DNA of 64,000 bases from Liolophura sinensis (GCF_032854445.1 NC_088304.1:19257850-19321849), one strand, 5' to 3'; shown: positions 27,001-37,300, numbered from the stretch's first letter. The notes: generated by a model from the letters alone, not told the origin. Translations and numbers: made by a program.

Positions 27001-30000
27001 GAATAGTTACAATTCATGCTGAAAAGCACATCTGTTCACGACAGTTAAAAATTGTTTTCATCCAGAACATGTTTTTTCATGCTAGAATGTTCACTGAGCT
27101 GGCAGAAGATCCACTGATATTTTCAGGTTATCTGTAAATTTTTACAAACAACAAGGACGTGTACAATGTAGTAGCAATCATGTCAATCATATGTTTTTGC
27201 TTCAAAAGAAAGGCTGCAATTCCTGCAGGGAAATCAGACTGACAGCTATCTGATTATTCATAACTAACAGCAAACATGAAAAGTCAAAAAAGAAGAAAAG
27301 TGAAAATAAAATACCATTTTAAAATAAAAAAAATATGGTATAATTTGTAAGACAAATTCATAATTTAGACAAATTTTAGAAACCATGTCCCAAATTTCAT
27401 CTGGCACACAAGTCAACATGTACTTGTGACATTACATCTATAGTGTAGGTACAGGTCCAACCACACATCTTCTGCTTAGACCCAACAAGCACTCAAAAAA
27501 AGTCTGACCTGCTTCTTACTTTGAACTGAGTAACAAGATTATCAGATATTCTTTTTATTTCCTAAATATATAAAATATTGTTCCTTTTCAAGTGGATCTG
27601 TTTTGCAAAAGTAAAAAGCAAAGCCTCCATCCTGTATTGTTTTCCTTCGTCCAAAAAGAAAGAGTTCATCAGGGAAACTCCCATGATCTGACCTCTAAGC
27701 AACAATCTTCTAGTTCTTGTTATACTTAACAAACATCACAAAACAAATACATGTCGAATCCTCATTATGCAAGACAAGGCCACAAGGATTGAAATGTCTG
27801 CCAGTGGCAACAATTCGGCAAGGACTTTCATCTACCTTATCTTCCACCAGCCAAGAACTTTTTTATTATTAATGAAATAAAATGTTCTCTGTTCTGAGAG
27901 GCATGAAAACAGAAGTTGGAAAGTGGTAGTGATTTAAAACGATCCTTACGAATAATAAATTAAGCACAACATTTTGGTATATACATGTATGTAAAACACC
28001 TGTAAATGCAGTAATACAAAGTTTGCCGTTTCAATCTTGTGTCACATTTCACAACTGTATTTATACACGTAGTTACTATATCATTGACCATAATTTACTA
28101 ACAAACTCAGAAGTTTTTATCCATAAGACTCTTGTTAATGTATTATTATTTATCAGGAGATAAAAATGACTCATTCACAGCATTTTCACCATTCTTTATT
28201 TGCCTTATGATATCCAAAGTGTTCCTCATCATAACACCAAAAACTGACAGCGATCAATACACATGTACTTCTGTGTCAGTTCTCCAAGTTAAATATTTTC
28301 TTACTAAATAAATACACAGTAAAGTACACTGCAATTTTTTTTCTTCTATTTTTACCTTCAACTACAAAACTAATGATATCTTTAGCAAACAACCTTAGAT
28401 TCAAACAATCTGAGCTGATCCTGTTTAAATTTCTGCTATTTTTTTATAAATTCATGTTCAACCTCAATTTGACCTCTGCCTGTGTTTTTGTCAACCAACA
28501 TGTGGCTAAATTGAGAACTGTCACTTGGTTAGTACCAAATTCATGGTTGTCAAAATGTTATGCAGATCAGCATTAAACTAAAACCACCCACAGCAGCAGT
28601 ATGTCCCTGTATGTCAATACTGGCAACAGAGTTTATGTGAAAATCTTTATTCATTCATTATTTATGAATGAACATGCTGGCTACCGGGGTTGATTAAAAT
28701 CTAAGAATACTGTATATCACACACAAAGGAATGAAATACATTAACGTCATTGCTTTTATTCAACTAGGTTTTCATCAGCAAGTAATCAACACAAATGAGC
28801 GCAGAACCCATTTTAGCAAGTAATGACATACATGAGCCATGGGTCATTCACGTCCATGTATTCGTACAGTGCATTTTTTGAACCTGCATTACGACAGCCA
28901 ATGTCCTTGAGTTTCCAACTCTATCAAATGATTACGCCACCATATATAAACCACAGTGTATAATTACTTACCAAAGTTGTAAAAGAATTTTATTGTGGCA
29001 AGGAAAATTCTGAAATGTAGTTTAACACAAGATCTTATATAGGTTTTTTACAGGTACTTCGTATTAACTCTGTTTTTTGTGCCCACAAAAAGCAGATGTT
29101 TATACAAAGTACATGTTGTTCTCTGGCAAATGACCAAAATCAATGGTGCAAACACACACACATCTTTATCGGCACCTGGAAATAAAACTTCTGTTAAAAA
29201 AAAAAGCCTGTTATACAGAGAACCCAGGTGTACCTATTTACATATCACAAGTGAATGTTTAGAAGACCCCACTTGGCATCTCTGGATTTCAAACGGAGAT
29301 AGAATTCATCCAGAGAACTGATACAAAGCGAATACACACAGGCAGTACACAAAACTCCCCGAGGCTTTGATCAAAGAATTTAATATCATGTCGACGGGAT
29401 CTCATCAGTTGGCATGTCAATTTTTTTATAAATTTGGCACATGCTGATGAAAGCAAACTGGCAAATTTAATACAGCGAGAATAACAATTCATGTCTGAGC
29501 TTACTGTTTACATTCCATGATTTTGCCACATTTTTGAAGCAACAGTTTGCATCATTCACAAACAATGAGGAAGCTGATCTGTAACAGGCATGTTTAGAAT
29601 CCATGACTGCTACACAGTAACGCTACAGAAATCAACACGCCATAACAACAAATCTAAATACTAAGAAAGAAACACAATTAAAAGATAGGGATTTGCAAAA
29701 TATGAGACAGGCTGAAGAGAAAACAGTTAAACATGTGCAAATCCATGCATGCCATAGCTTGAAGTTGTTGAGTTGCAAACCATTGAAAAAACACATTATG
29801 CTAAACTAGTTTTTGATATACCAGAAGATTTGTTCCTTTGTTTTGTTGAGGGTAAATTTCTTTTCTGGCTGATAATGTGATACACATGTGATTACTATGT
29901 ACATGGACTTATATAATACAGATACAACTTTATGTACACACATAAATATATATTTCAGCTTTCCAAAAACCATACAAGTGTGCCCTTTGACCATATGAAT

Positions 30001-33000
30001 GTTTTGGTTATAATATTACAGCAGGGTGTCTTTCTAGCAGCTATCTTAGTCCTAATGCTGGCATGGGTACTGACTACTCATTGAAACCACCATGAGAGGA
30101 TTTCCTTGTAGCACCTGCATGTACCTTAGTCCTAATGCTAACAGGGGTAATCTTTGAAACCACCATGCTGCAGACACGAATTCTATATTACCTCACTCAA
30201 ACACCATGCTGCAGAAACCAATTGGGAGTGGGAGGAAACTGTGCAGAGCCCGGAGGAAACCCATGACCATCTGCACGTTGCTTACAGAACTTCCCACGTA
30301 CAGCCGGAGAGGAAGCAAGCATAAGCCGGACTTGAACTCACAGCGACTGCATTGGTGAGAGACTCCTGGGTCATTACGCTGCGCTAGCGCGCTAACCAAC
30401 TGAGCCACGGAGGTCCCCCAGGGCACTTTGTGTACAGGCTGATACATACAACATGTACATGTATGGGGCTTTCTTGGTGCTTGCTGAATTCTTGTGGCTG
30501 GAAATGCCTTTCACTCAGCATAAAGTTCTATTCCGCTACATGTACAGTCATAACAGGGTATGCACTAGCCCAGCTGGCCAAGTCTCTACATTGTATACAG
30601 CCAAGCTCTAGTCTCAGACAACAAAACAACGTCTGCCATGTTTTAGATTGAAATTTCCAGCCTTGTCAGAAGCCCAAATCTAAAACATGGGGAGTGTTTG
30701 TTTAAATTCTTGATTCAAAAGTTTTAAGGCTTGGATTGTGGTACATGTACATGTAGAAGAGGGTTTACCAGTGATTGTTTTAGGACCAAATTGCCTAGGG
30801 ATTCACATTGTACTAAACATCAGAACAGGCTCAAGTTATAAAGATAAGAACAATTTTCTGCAGGTGGTAAATTGGACCAGAAACCAGCTCTAAGTAAAGC
30901 TGAGACCATACTAGGTTATGTACCATGTACACGCAGTCAATAACTTTAAATTTTGCCCCAAAAAGTGCACTTTTAGACAAGTAAATATCATAAAATATTA
31001 CCTTTCATGTTTAAAAGACATGTAATTTACATTCCTTCTGCAGGACATCATTCTACCCTACGAACAAACTTCAAAAACATCTTTCTGTGATCAACAGAAC
31101 TCTCAGAATCAGGCAAAGTTTGCAATTTATTCTGGGTAAATTTTATGTCATTTATCGTCATATGCACAGATTGACCTCATAGATTGACCTCTACTGTCCG
31201 ATGTCAGTGTAATCCACTGTTCTAGAACACAGCTCAGCTTACACCATTGATCTTACTCATCACATTTGACCTCCTGTTTTATATCCTGTCACCAGAGTAA
31301 GCTAGCCTTTGATTGGTGACGCACTTCCTCAACTGACCAATACATGATTTGCTTACATGTACACACTGTATTTGACAGGTTGGTATTTGTTGCTTATGCT
31401 TAGGGTGGCTAACGTTATGTCTTGTCAAACTTTGCTTACGTCTATATGTACTTGGCACTGACAGCTCTTCTGAAAGTTTGTAAACATTTACCTTAAGATC
31501 TATATTTATTCTTAGATCAGCTGAATGAAGGTATGATTTACTCTGCACACTGAACAGTTTAAATACTGACATTTTAATATATACATTTAAATCTAAAAAA
31601 ATGAACACATATACAAACATGTGTATTGATTTTTTATCTTGGTCACCATATTATCAGTCTTATCAAAATGCCTACGTATGTGCAAGTATGTCTTTTAGCC
31701 AATGCTAGGTTCCATGGTCTAGATGATGTTTAAGTCAGAATCTCACATTTAATGCTTATAGTGACAACGAATGTCATTACGGTATTACAAAAACAAAGCA
31801 AATTTATGCCATACTCAAGAATATTCCACTCATACGATGGCGGCCAGCATTATGGTGGAATGTAAGCGGGAACAGCCCGGGGGTAACCCACAACCATCTG
31901 CAGGTTGCCGCCAGACCTTCCCATTGATGACCATGTACATGTAGTAAAACTTGTTGCCAATGTGGTGAGAATAAGAAATGATGATGAGAAGGTAAATGTA
32001 CATAAAGGCTTTTTAGCTCTATCTCCCCACTGGTTTACCACTACCACACTTGTCAGCTTCTAGCAATGCCGTACCATTCACCAATTTAGCATTAAGTAAT
32101 GGAGACACCCTAACACATATATTTTCATATGAAATCAAAGCCAAGTTCTACAGCTTGTCGACAAGTACGGAAACTATAAGGGTTATTATACAACTGGTAT
32201 TTGAATTGCTCAAAAAGGGGGCTGAACTCAAAACTTTTAAGCTCAATAATAAAAGGATGACATTGTATATGAATGTAGAGAGGCTTTCAATATGACTGTC
32301 ACTATCACCTGAGGTGGAAAATTTCCAATGGATTGCTAAACTTTCCTTTTCCTTAATCTAACTGTTTTGCAACGGGAGCTGCTTAACAGAGTTTATACTA
32401 CCAATAGCTAGTGGGAATATCCCTTTAGCTCAGTTGGCAGACTACTGGACTTCAGCTGCTGGGACCCGAGTTCGAATCCTGGTGTGACCCATGTAGTGAA
32501 ATCCTTAAACCATTTCACTGGTGCCGTGACCAAAATGGTTCCATGAAGCATAGGGCTCTGGGTCTGTGGACATGGGTGTATTTTGGAAGACAGAAAGGAT
32601 TTAAGCAGGGAGAAGTGTAACTGAAGCAGTTTTCCAGTGCTTATACTAGCAGTAGCTTGAGGGAATTTCCCTTTGGCTGAGTTAGTGGAGAGCTGCACTT
32701 CAGCTGTTGAGACCAGAGTTCGAATCCTGGTGTGACCCACAAAGTGAAATCCTTCAACCATTATGGTTTAATCAATAGTTATGACACACATATTTATATA
32801 CATGTATAACACAAAAGACATGATCGCATACATTACCTGGTACGTCATACCAATCTGCTCCGTTCGTAATTCCGCCTGGAAAGTCATCATCTTTGCACAC
32901 TGTACCCGTAAACATGGTGCGATGGTTCGTGGCATACGTCCTCGCCAGAAGCTTAAACACCTTGTCGTCCGGCGCTGAACTGTACACACCATCCTGAATG

Positions 33001-33665
33001 TGCTTGGCTGAATCATCAAACGGGTAACTAGCAACCACACTTCCGCCGTGTAAATTAGCAGAGAGGACAAACTTGTTAGACTGAATCCAGTCTATCATGG
33101 CTTGAGTTTCTGGCTGGATTGGAAGGTTATAACTCGGCACTTGAAACTGATCTGGAAAATTGCGATTCAGATCAACCTGTTTGCTGTTGCCTCGTCCGAC
33201 CGACCCGAAACAACTGTGTTCCTTAGCAGTTTCGAATCCATCTGGGTTCATAGAGGGCATAATAAATATGTTCGTGGTATCCACAATATGGGTAACTCTT
33301 TCGTCCTTTCCGTAATTTGACAACAAGTACTGCGCCAAATAAACCAGCATTTGTCTGCCCACAGCTTCATTTCCATGCATATTCCCGACATATTTAAACA
33401 TCGGTTCACCAGGTTCCACGGAATCAACCCGGTCTGATATTTGTAAAGCCCAAAGTTCTCGGTCATATAAACTCTTCCCTACCGAATGGAGACGTGCTAA
33501 CTCCGGGTAGCGAACTGTCAAACCTTGGAAAAGCGCCGTTAAATTACCATGATGCGTGTATTTCGAGAAGTCTATACCTTCATCGCCCTCTTGTATCACA
33601 GTTGAAGTCGAAGGACAACACAGGAGAAAAGTAATGGCTAAAAGTATGTGTAGTTTCTCGGCCAT
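1..33665 (-). CDS. CPD: Carboxypeptidase D-like multidomain metallocarboxypeptidase (3' end outside window)
   Basis: Secretory-pathway zinc carboxypeptidase of the M14 N/E (regulatory) subfamily, which removes C-terminal Arg/Lys from processed proproteins, typically in the trans-Golgi network. Exons on the minus strand, 5' to 3': 33665-32837, 20841-20699, 20388-20219, 19232-19113, 18567-18254, 17492-17301, 16218-15935, 15101-14999, 14255-14113, 12607-12438, 11827-11451, 9812-9649, 8443-8355, 5837-5603, 4677-4569, 4013-3858, 2989-2821, 2368-2173, 58-1. All junctions are GT-AG and keep one reading frame, giving 1340 residues so far. The start codon precedes a signal peptide (hydrophobic residues about 6-19). 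Four units follow, each a carboxypeptidase domain plus a transthyretin-like sandwich; unit IV is cut by the window edge. The usual CPD has three units, then a membrane helix and a short tail, not reached here. Intron 1 is about 12 kb. The exon model is by eye, without transcripts. Confidence 0.93.
122..225 (-). mobile_element. SINE family A fragment (tail and central part)
   Basis: Reads the family A 3' tail (ATTTATTTAT then TGATTGGTGTTTTA) followed by the conserved GCCAGCATTATGGTGGGAGG. The tRNA-like head is missing. Confidence 0.75.
289..456. repeat. Minisatellite, 24-bp unit, 7 copies
   Basis: Core TTGGTTGCTGGCTTGCACAG. The period is divisible by three, so several frames stay open without being coding. 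It lies between CPD exons 18 and 19. Confidence 0.9.
821..1822. repeat. Minisatellite, 84-bp unit, about 12 copies, built on a SINE tail
   Basis: Each unit begins with TTATTTATCTGATTGGTGTT, which is the reverse complement of the family A SINE 3' end, and continues with a stretch around ACTGAAATC and GTGATACAATG. Copies differ at only a few bases. The array keeps one open frame for about 350 codons because 84 is a multiple of three. Confidence 0.9.
1829..2045 (-). mobile_element. SINE family B fragment
   Basis: Reverse complement matches the copy at 35818-36172 along its length, including GGTACTT-CTGCTGCC, GAGAGGTTAGA, and the GTCTGGTGTCTT/GCATGAT block. Its 3' end has no TCAC tail. Confidence 0.7.
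2482..2513. repeat. (TGAA)n microsatellite
   Basis: About eight tetranucleotide units with one interruption, in the intron between CPD exons 17 and 18. Confidence 0.85.
3585..3795 (-). mobile_element. tRNA-derived SINE-like element
   Basis: On the minus strand, GATGTAGCTCAATGAGTAAG resembles a tRNA A box, and TATGGGTTCAGTCCCAGC, some 50 bases on, resembles a B box. A second GGGTTTCAGCCC stretch follows. No tRNA cloverleaf is maintained. Confidence 0.45.
6048..8117. repeat. Satellite-like array, 130-bp unit, about 16 copies
   Basis: Units begin GTGAGTTCAATAATCAGAGT and end with ACAAAAAAGGGTATTATTGA. Every copy carries TTCCAGGTAGGAC and GTGACCTCTAACCTTATGAC. Copies are nearly identical; a few differ by a 3-4 base deletion (about 7230) or by G/A and T/C changes. 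The array fills most of the intron between CPD exons 13 and 14 (5838-8354). Confidence 0.95.
9109..9284. repeat. Minisatellite, about 20-bp unit, 9 copies
   Basis: Unit of the form ATACCATACTCCTTACGCTG with alternating ACGCTG and ACACCA ends, in the intron between CPD exons 12 and 13. Confidence 0.85.
9332..9571 (-). mobile_element. SINE family A, near full length
   Basis: Carries the tail (ATTGGTGTTTTATGCC), the V-SINE-like centre and the reversed tRNA-like head, ending TGCGCTAGCACGCTAACCAA. Lies just downstream of CPD exon 12, in its intron. Confidence 0.85.
9866..10700. repeat. Minisatellite, about 52-bp unit, about 16 copies
   Basis: Unit contains TTTCAGACATGCATCCTACA and GGAGCTAAGTATAGAGGCAC. 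It lies in the intron between CPD exons 11 and 12. Units carry TTTCAGAC, which looks like a splice acceptor, but no exon follows. Confidence 0.92.
10794..10933 (-). mobile_element. SINE family A fragment
   Basis: Tail plus centre, from TTTGATTGGTGTTTTATG to TCCCACATACGG; the tRNA-like head is absent. Confidence 0.8.
11897..11913. repeat. Poly-G run
   Basis: An uninterrupted G tract on the plus strand (C on the CPD coding strand), in the intron just upstream of exon 11. Confidence 0.8.
12064..12311 (+). mobile_element. SINE family A, full length
   Basis: Begins with the tRNA-like head (GGCCTCCGTGGCTCAG as A box, GTGAGTTCAAGTCCA as B box), then TTTCCTCCCACCATAATG in the centre, and ends ACACCAATCAAATAAATA. 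It lies 126 bases from the splice donor of CPD exon 10. Confidence 0.88.
12776..13368. repeat. Minisatellite, about 28-bp unit, about 20 copies
   Basis: Unit GTGTGGCTTCCCTCAGCTAT plus CTGTGCTT. The sequence is pyrimidine-rich with many CAG trinucleotides, resembling repeated splice acceptors on the plus strand. Several copies carry an insert with TACATGTATCTG. The array lies in the intron between CPD exons 9 and 10. Confidence 0.92.
14418..14560 (+). mobile_element. SINE family A fragment (3' half)
   Basis: Runs from CAGCAACCTGCGGATGGTCG to the AAATAAATAAATAAATAT tail; the head is missing. Confidence 0.82.
15236..15515 (-). mobile_element. SINE family A, near full length, diverged
   Basis: TTATTTGAAGTTTTACACC tail, TATTATGGTGGGAGGAAA centre, CACAGCGACCGCAGTGG and a reversed head ending CATGGAGGTCCC. 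The middle of the head has been replaced or lost. Confidence 0.78.
16450..16660 (-). mobile_element. SINE family A, degenerate
   Basis: Only blocks remain: ATTTCACTCATACGATAGTA, AGCATTACGGTGGGAGGAAA, and GAAGCCAGTATGAGCT. It lies in the intron between CPD exons 6 and 7. Confidence 0.6.
16692..16727 (+). repeat. G-rich tract with quadruplex potential
   Basis: Four or more runs of at least five G separated by single T residues, on the strand opposite the CPD transcript. Lies in the intron between CPD exons 6 and 7. Confidence 0.7.
17551..17787 (-). mobile_element. SINE family A, near full length
   Basis: Tail of TTTATTTGATTGGTGTTTTA, well conserved centre, and the B-box complement ACTTGAACTCACAGCGACC; it stops before the A-box end. 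It begins about 60 bases from CPD exon 6. Confidence 0.85.
18138..18217 (-). mobile_element. SINE family A tail fragment
   Basis: ATTTATTTATTTGACTGGTG, then CTCAAGAATATTTCACTTAG; only about 80 bases remain. It abuts the 3' side of CPD exon 5. Confidence 0.7.
19468..20112. repeat. Minisatellite, 27-bp unit, about 23 copies
   Basis: Unit CACTCACATTACTGTCAACT plus CCTCATC or CCTTATC. Two irregular places near 19705 and 20095 (GTGAATTATCAACT) suggest a duplicated half-array. It fills the intron between CPD exons 3 and 4 to within about 110 bases of exon 3. Confidence 0.93.
20472..20670 (-). mobile_element. SINE family A, degenerate
   Basis: TTTATTTATTTATTTGATTG tail, GCGTTATGGTGGAAGGAAAC, and the B-box complement CTCAAACTCACAGCAACCGC. 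It lies in the short intron between CPD exons 2 and 3. Confidence 0.7.
22063..22485. repeat. Minisatellite, 72-bp unit, about 6 copies
   Basis: Unit contains GGTACAGTTATGGCCCTGCA, GTAGGACTTGTTCACTGTAC and CAAGCACACTACAATGGTAC. Frames stay open on both strands because 72 is a multiple of three. Confidence 0.92.
22620..22910. repeat. Diverged direct repeat, copy 1 of 2
   Basis: Shares an ordered series of blocks with 24020-24295: GTAAAAATGTTGC, CTTCAA, CACCTGTTCAAA or CAGCTGTTCAAA, AGGCCT, a block around CAGACGATC or TAGACCATC, TTAATTACT, ATGCCTT, and ATGAAGTG before TTATTAC or CATTAC. Confidence 0.6.
23733..24005 (-). mobile_element. SINE family A, full length
   Basis: Complete copy in reverse orientation: TATTTATTTTTTTGATTGGT tail, centre, B-box complement, and head ending GAGCCAAGGAGGCCCCCAC. 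It sits just before the second copy of the direct repeat at 24020. Confidence 0.88.
24020..24295. repeat. Diverged direct repeat, copy 2 of 2
   Basis: Second copy of the segment at 22620-22910, in the same orientation, about 1.4 kb away. Confidence 0.6.
24298..24449. mobile_element. MITE-like element, 152 bp
   Basis: Imperfect terminal inverted repeats: left end AGGGCCACTTTCACAAAACT; right end, reverse complemented, AGGGCCGCTTTCACAAAGCT. There is no coding capacity. No clear target-site duplication was seen, so the transposon family is not assigned. Confidence 0.65.
30224..30419 (-). mobile_element. SINE family A, 5' part
   Basis: GTGGGAGGAAACTGTGCAGA, then a well-kept tRNA-like head ending AACTGAGCCACGGAGGTCCC. 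The tail is truncated. Confidence 0.85.
31804..31925 (-). mobile_element. SINE family A fragment
   Basis: TTATGCCATACTCAAGAATA, GGCGGCCAGCATTATGGTGG, ending GCAGGTTGCCGCCAGACC. Confidence 0.78.
32408..32530 (+). mobile_element. tRNA-derived SINE-like element, copy 1
   Basis: CCCTTTAGCTCAGTTGGCAG resembles a Pol III A box and GAGTTCGAATCCTGGTG is a near-perfect B box about 45 bases on. TGTGACCCATGTAGTGAAAT follows. The arms do not pair well enough to call a tRNA gene. Confidence 0.6.
32640..32765 (+). mobile_element. tRNA-derived SINE-like element, copy 2
   Basis: Repeats copy 1 with changes: CCCTTTGGCTGAGTTAG, then GAGTTCGAATCCTGGTGTGA and CCACAAAGTGAAATCCTTCA. The B box is identical, the A box is damaged. 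It lies about 70 bases from the donor side of CPD exon 1. Confidence 0.6.
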
Positions 33666-34318
33666 TCTGACGTTAAATGTCTCTACTCACCGCCATTCCC
33701 TTGACACGCTCATGAACAGGAAGCGAATTTCATTGGCCTGTACGTTTCTGGGTTAAAGGGCAGTGTCTTTTCTAGGTCACAGGTCAGGTTAGGAATCGCG
33801 TTCACAACAACAGACACGCGGTTTTGTCTTTCGAGTTGCTCGCATGATGTAAATCCGGGTTGACATCTGTCTACACGAGCCTTAAAACCTTATTCCAATC
33901 ACGACTGTTAGATGAAAAACTAATCTACGTGATAAACGGATGGAATTTGGAAACTGTGGGAGCTCTTCACTCTGCAGGTCCACGTACGAGAGGGCGGGTC
34001 ACCACAAATAGCTGTCAGTTTCACTGAACAAACACCTGTACTGCATGATGTTGCAAGGAGAAGAATCGATCATCGTTTGACAGTAGATCTTTCTTCATTA
34101 GCATGAGCTAATCATCTCAAAAAGCTTACATTTGTTGCAGTCTGCATTTTCCATGCATTGACATGGAAATATGAGTTTATATCGAGAATTTGTAGTCTTT
34201 AAATGACTAAGCGATTTGAAAGTGGAGATAAGCTGATACAATACACAAACAACGGATCGAGTGGGCGTATCAATGAAGTGGAGGTTTTGGACAAAACAAG
34301 TTGCACATTGCCACAGAG
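33666..34318. promoter_or_regulatory. Putative divergent promoter of CPD and the CDIPT-like gene
   Basis: Only 653 bases separate the two start codons, which point away from each other. The segment has no recognised transposon or minisatellite, in contrast to almost all other spacers here, and contains a GC-box-like AGGGCGGGTC near 33991. I see no TATA box for either gene. Shared regulation is inferred from spacing alone. Confidence 0.55.
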
Positions 34319-37300
34319 ATGGGGAGGGAGGTGTTATTATATGTTCCTAATATTATTGGTGAGATAATAATTTTTATATTTATTATGAGTTTAAATCCAG
34401 GTCATGGGTCAGGCAACAACCTGCAGATGGTCATGGGTGTCCCCCAGGCTCTGGCTGCTTTCCTCCCACCAAAATGCTGGCCTCCGTCATATAAGTGAAA
34501 TGTTCTTCAGTTCGGCGTAAAACACCAATCAGATAAATAAATAAATTATATACTTGTGCAAAAAATATATTGTACATATATATAGGCCTCTGTAACTGCA
34601 TACTTACTGAAATGATTTTATGTGAACTTAGCCCCATAAGGCTGACTTATGTCATATACCTCCCTTCACGCTGTACTTTATTCTTAAGTACAGTGTGAAA
34701 CACCAATCAAATAAATAAATCAAATAAATCGATGTGGTCTGCTTGGCACTGCATATTACTCAAGTAAAGCTATTTTCAGAGGTGACAGAACTACACATCA
34801 GCCATTTTTCAGAAGCCTCTAAGCCTTTGCTTAACTTAATTCCTAAAGAATACATGAAACGCTTTGGTTTTATTCCTTTATGTGCAGATTATGATGTGTA
34901 ATAACATATAACAGTACAAACAAATCAAGTTTTCACTTGAAAGAGGGGGGAGGGGGGAATTGCTTCCAAGTACAGTTTTCTTAAGGCCCCAGAGGTCAGT
35001 CCGGAAAGTAACTAGCTTGTAGTGGTGACGTCAACGATGATCCCTGTTTAAAAAGAACTCTGTGCGGGACAGACCAAACAGGTCTGGCTGAATGGGGGCT
35101 GGGATGTGGGAACAGACCAAAAACAAACAAAGGGCGAGGAAGGGGCACCAATCTGGCCTGAAGAAGCCGTGCAATATCTGTGTACATGTCACAGTATCTG
35201 TGGACAGGTCACCTTGCCCACACTCTAGTGACACGGTTCATCGGGCTCGGGGCACTTCATGGGTGTTCCCCAAGTTCTAAGTAAGATCAGCGATGACGTA
35301 ATTTCTGGAAAAAATCTGATCTTTGGAAAATATGCATAATATAGAGGGGTAATTAACAGTAATTAAAAATACCCCCAAAATGAAAATTATTTTTTGCAAT
35401 AATTTCTTAAAATAAGAAATAATTTTCTTCATTTGGCATAGAAGCATAATCTTTGCTCATAGTTCCTTTTCATATATCCTTTTACATTTTTATTTAAGTA
35501 TGCTTAACAGTAATATAGATTGCATAATTAAGAGTAATTGTTGAGTAGAGGTTTTAATAATGTTCCTATTTTATGTTTGTATTCAAAAATTGAATTTGAT
35601 ATTCTTATTGTTTCAGGCTACATCAGACTTGCTTTGGTGCTCACATCATCGTTTTTGACCTCACAGCCATTATATTTCATCTCTGTCTACAGCCTAGCAG
35701 CACTTCTTGATGGTGGGTGCACTTAATGTCTTTTCAATCGAAGTGTACTTTGCATGTTACTTTGAGTTTTTTCTGGTTACGGCATGTGCCTCCTTAGCAA
35801 TGATCTTAATTACTGCTACAGTGAGGTCCCTCGAAGTCAAGAGACCTCAGGATCAAACCTGGGTTGAGTCAGTCCAAAGACTTTCAAAATGGTACTTTCT
35901 GCTGCCTCGCTTGGTGCTCAGCACTAAGAGGTTAGAGTAAGGAAACATGACTGGTTGACCCGGTGTTGGTATAATGAGACTGGGTGGGGTGTCATGCCTG
36001 GTGTCTTCAGCATGATACTTCAGTGGCGGCAGCACTTTGGCAGTATGGACTCACCCTGCCACACAAAGACACTATATATGTACACATATCTAATGGCTCA
36101 TTGTCATCATATGACTGAAAAATTGTTAAGTAAGATGTTAAACCCCAAACATACATACATATATACATACTACTAGATCAGCAAACAGTAAACTACAAGC
36201 GGTAAACAGTAATCTGGCACTCTGACGAATTCAGTTTTGGAGAGATTGCCAGGGGCAGTAGGAGCAAGTCTGTCATAACCAAGAATTACCTTAAATACAA
36301 TGTTATCCAGACAAGACCCATATCTCGCCATAGACAACCCTAGTACTGGCTCGCTGTGTTAACTTGTCACTTACTAGAGTAGGCTTGCACCTTTAACCAA
36401 AACATCCAAGGGCCAATCTTAATTCGGTGGTTAGGTCAAATTAGGCAGTCTGACCTCTTGACCTCTTGACTTTCACCACTGTGGTGTGTGTGTATGTGTT
36501 TTCACATGTGGGAGAGTTTGTCAGTAATTTGCCCAAGGCTGGTGGTTTTCTAGTCACTCCGGTTTTCTTCACCCAAACATAAACCGTAATCAAAAATTTC
36601 TGAGTATGGCACTAAGCAACGATGGCATAAAACTGGCAGATCAAACTTAAGTACCAGTGTGAGAGGCTACATTAAGGAATAATAGAGCAGCTAGGCTTTA
36701 ACACCCAAAATAAGGAAGCAAGAATTCAGGATATGTGAAAATTTCGAACAGCTTCATATACCGACCAGAATAAAATGAGAATGGACAAGACGCATATGCC
36801 TGATGATAAGAATGCTGAACAATACTTCAATCTTAAGTTTAACCCCTTTCAGTGATTAAATGTTTGCTGACTGTATTATGCTTTTGAGGTTTGCTGAAGA
36901 AAGATGTTGTGTAGAATAAAATTTTTTGCTTGCCATGTTTATTTGTAGGTGTTGATGGATTAGCTGCCAGAAAACTGAACCAGATCTCCGTTTTTGGGGC
37001 ATGGGTAAGAAATGCGTATAACGCTATCAACCTCATGAGATGTGACGGGTGTTTCTTTTTGATTGCTAGTTTGAATTGTTATGTATTAACTAAGGCTTTT
37101 GGAAGAATTGAATTCCTTGGATAAATGGGAATTGTGTTTTGATTTCACCGAAAAGCGAAAAGTGGATATGACACCATTAAAAAGTTTGTTAACCTTTTAT
37201 ATAGTAATATGAATTGAAACACTCTACAAATTTTTATTTTCATGGGCATTTCTTGAAAAAAAAAATTTTCCTACAAAATGTATTTCAATGATAAAAAATA

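Larger units (their letters stand above)
20842..32836 (-). other. CPD intron 1 (about 12 kb)
   Basis: Separates exon 1, ending in codons for DVPG, from exon 2, starting GMQDY. It holds a 72-bp minisatellite, a diverged direct duplication, SINEs, a MITE-like element and two tRNA-like SINE heads near 32.4-32.8 kb. From about 24.9 to 30.2 kb I see AT-rich, apparently single-copy sequence with no recognisable gene. Confidence 0.8.
19113..33665 (-). other. CPD domain I (catalytic) with its transthyretin-like module, exons 1-4
   Basis: Residues about 30-421. Zinc ligands are His97 and Glu100 in the HGNE motif and His206 in LHGG. NPDG is at 140-143. Substrate-binding residues are Arg158 and Asn167-Arg168 in DLNRNFPD. 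Asp217, eleven residues after the third zinc ligand, matches the position that in CPD enzymes binds the Arg/Lys side chain. The general base is Glu295 in ITLELSCC. Spacing matches duck CPD domain II numbering as I recall it. The transthyretin-like module starts at the VHIGVNGF segment (residue 325). The whole N-terminal 276 codons lie in a single exon, although the equivalent part of domain II is cut into four. Predicted active, with basic C-terminal specificity. Confidence 0.9.

Noticed and set aside
32420..32490. Possible tRNA gene (TAGCTCAGTTGG and GTTCGAATCC boxes)
   Set aside because: Arms do not form a cloverleaf, and a damaged second copy with the same 3' flank lies at 32640, so it is a SINE head.
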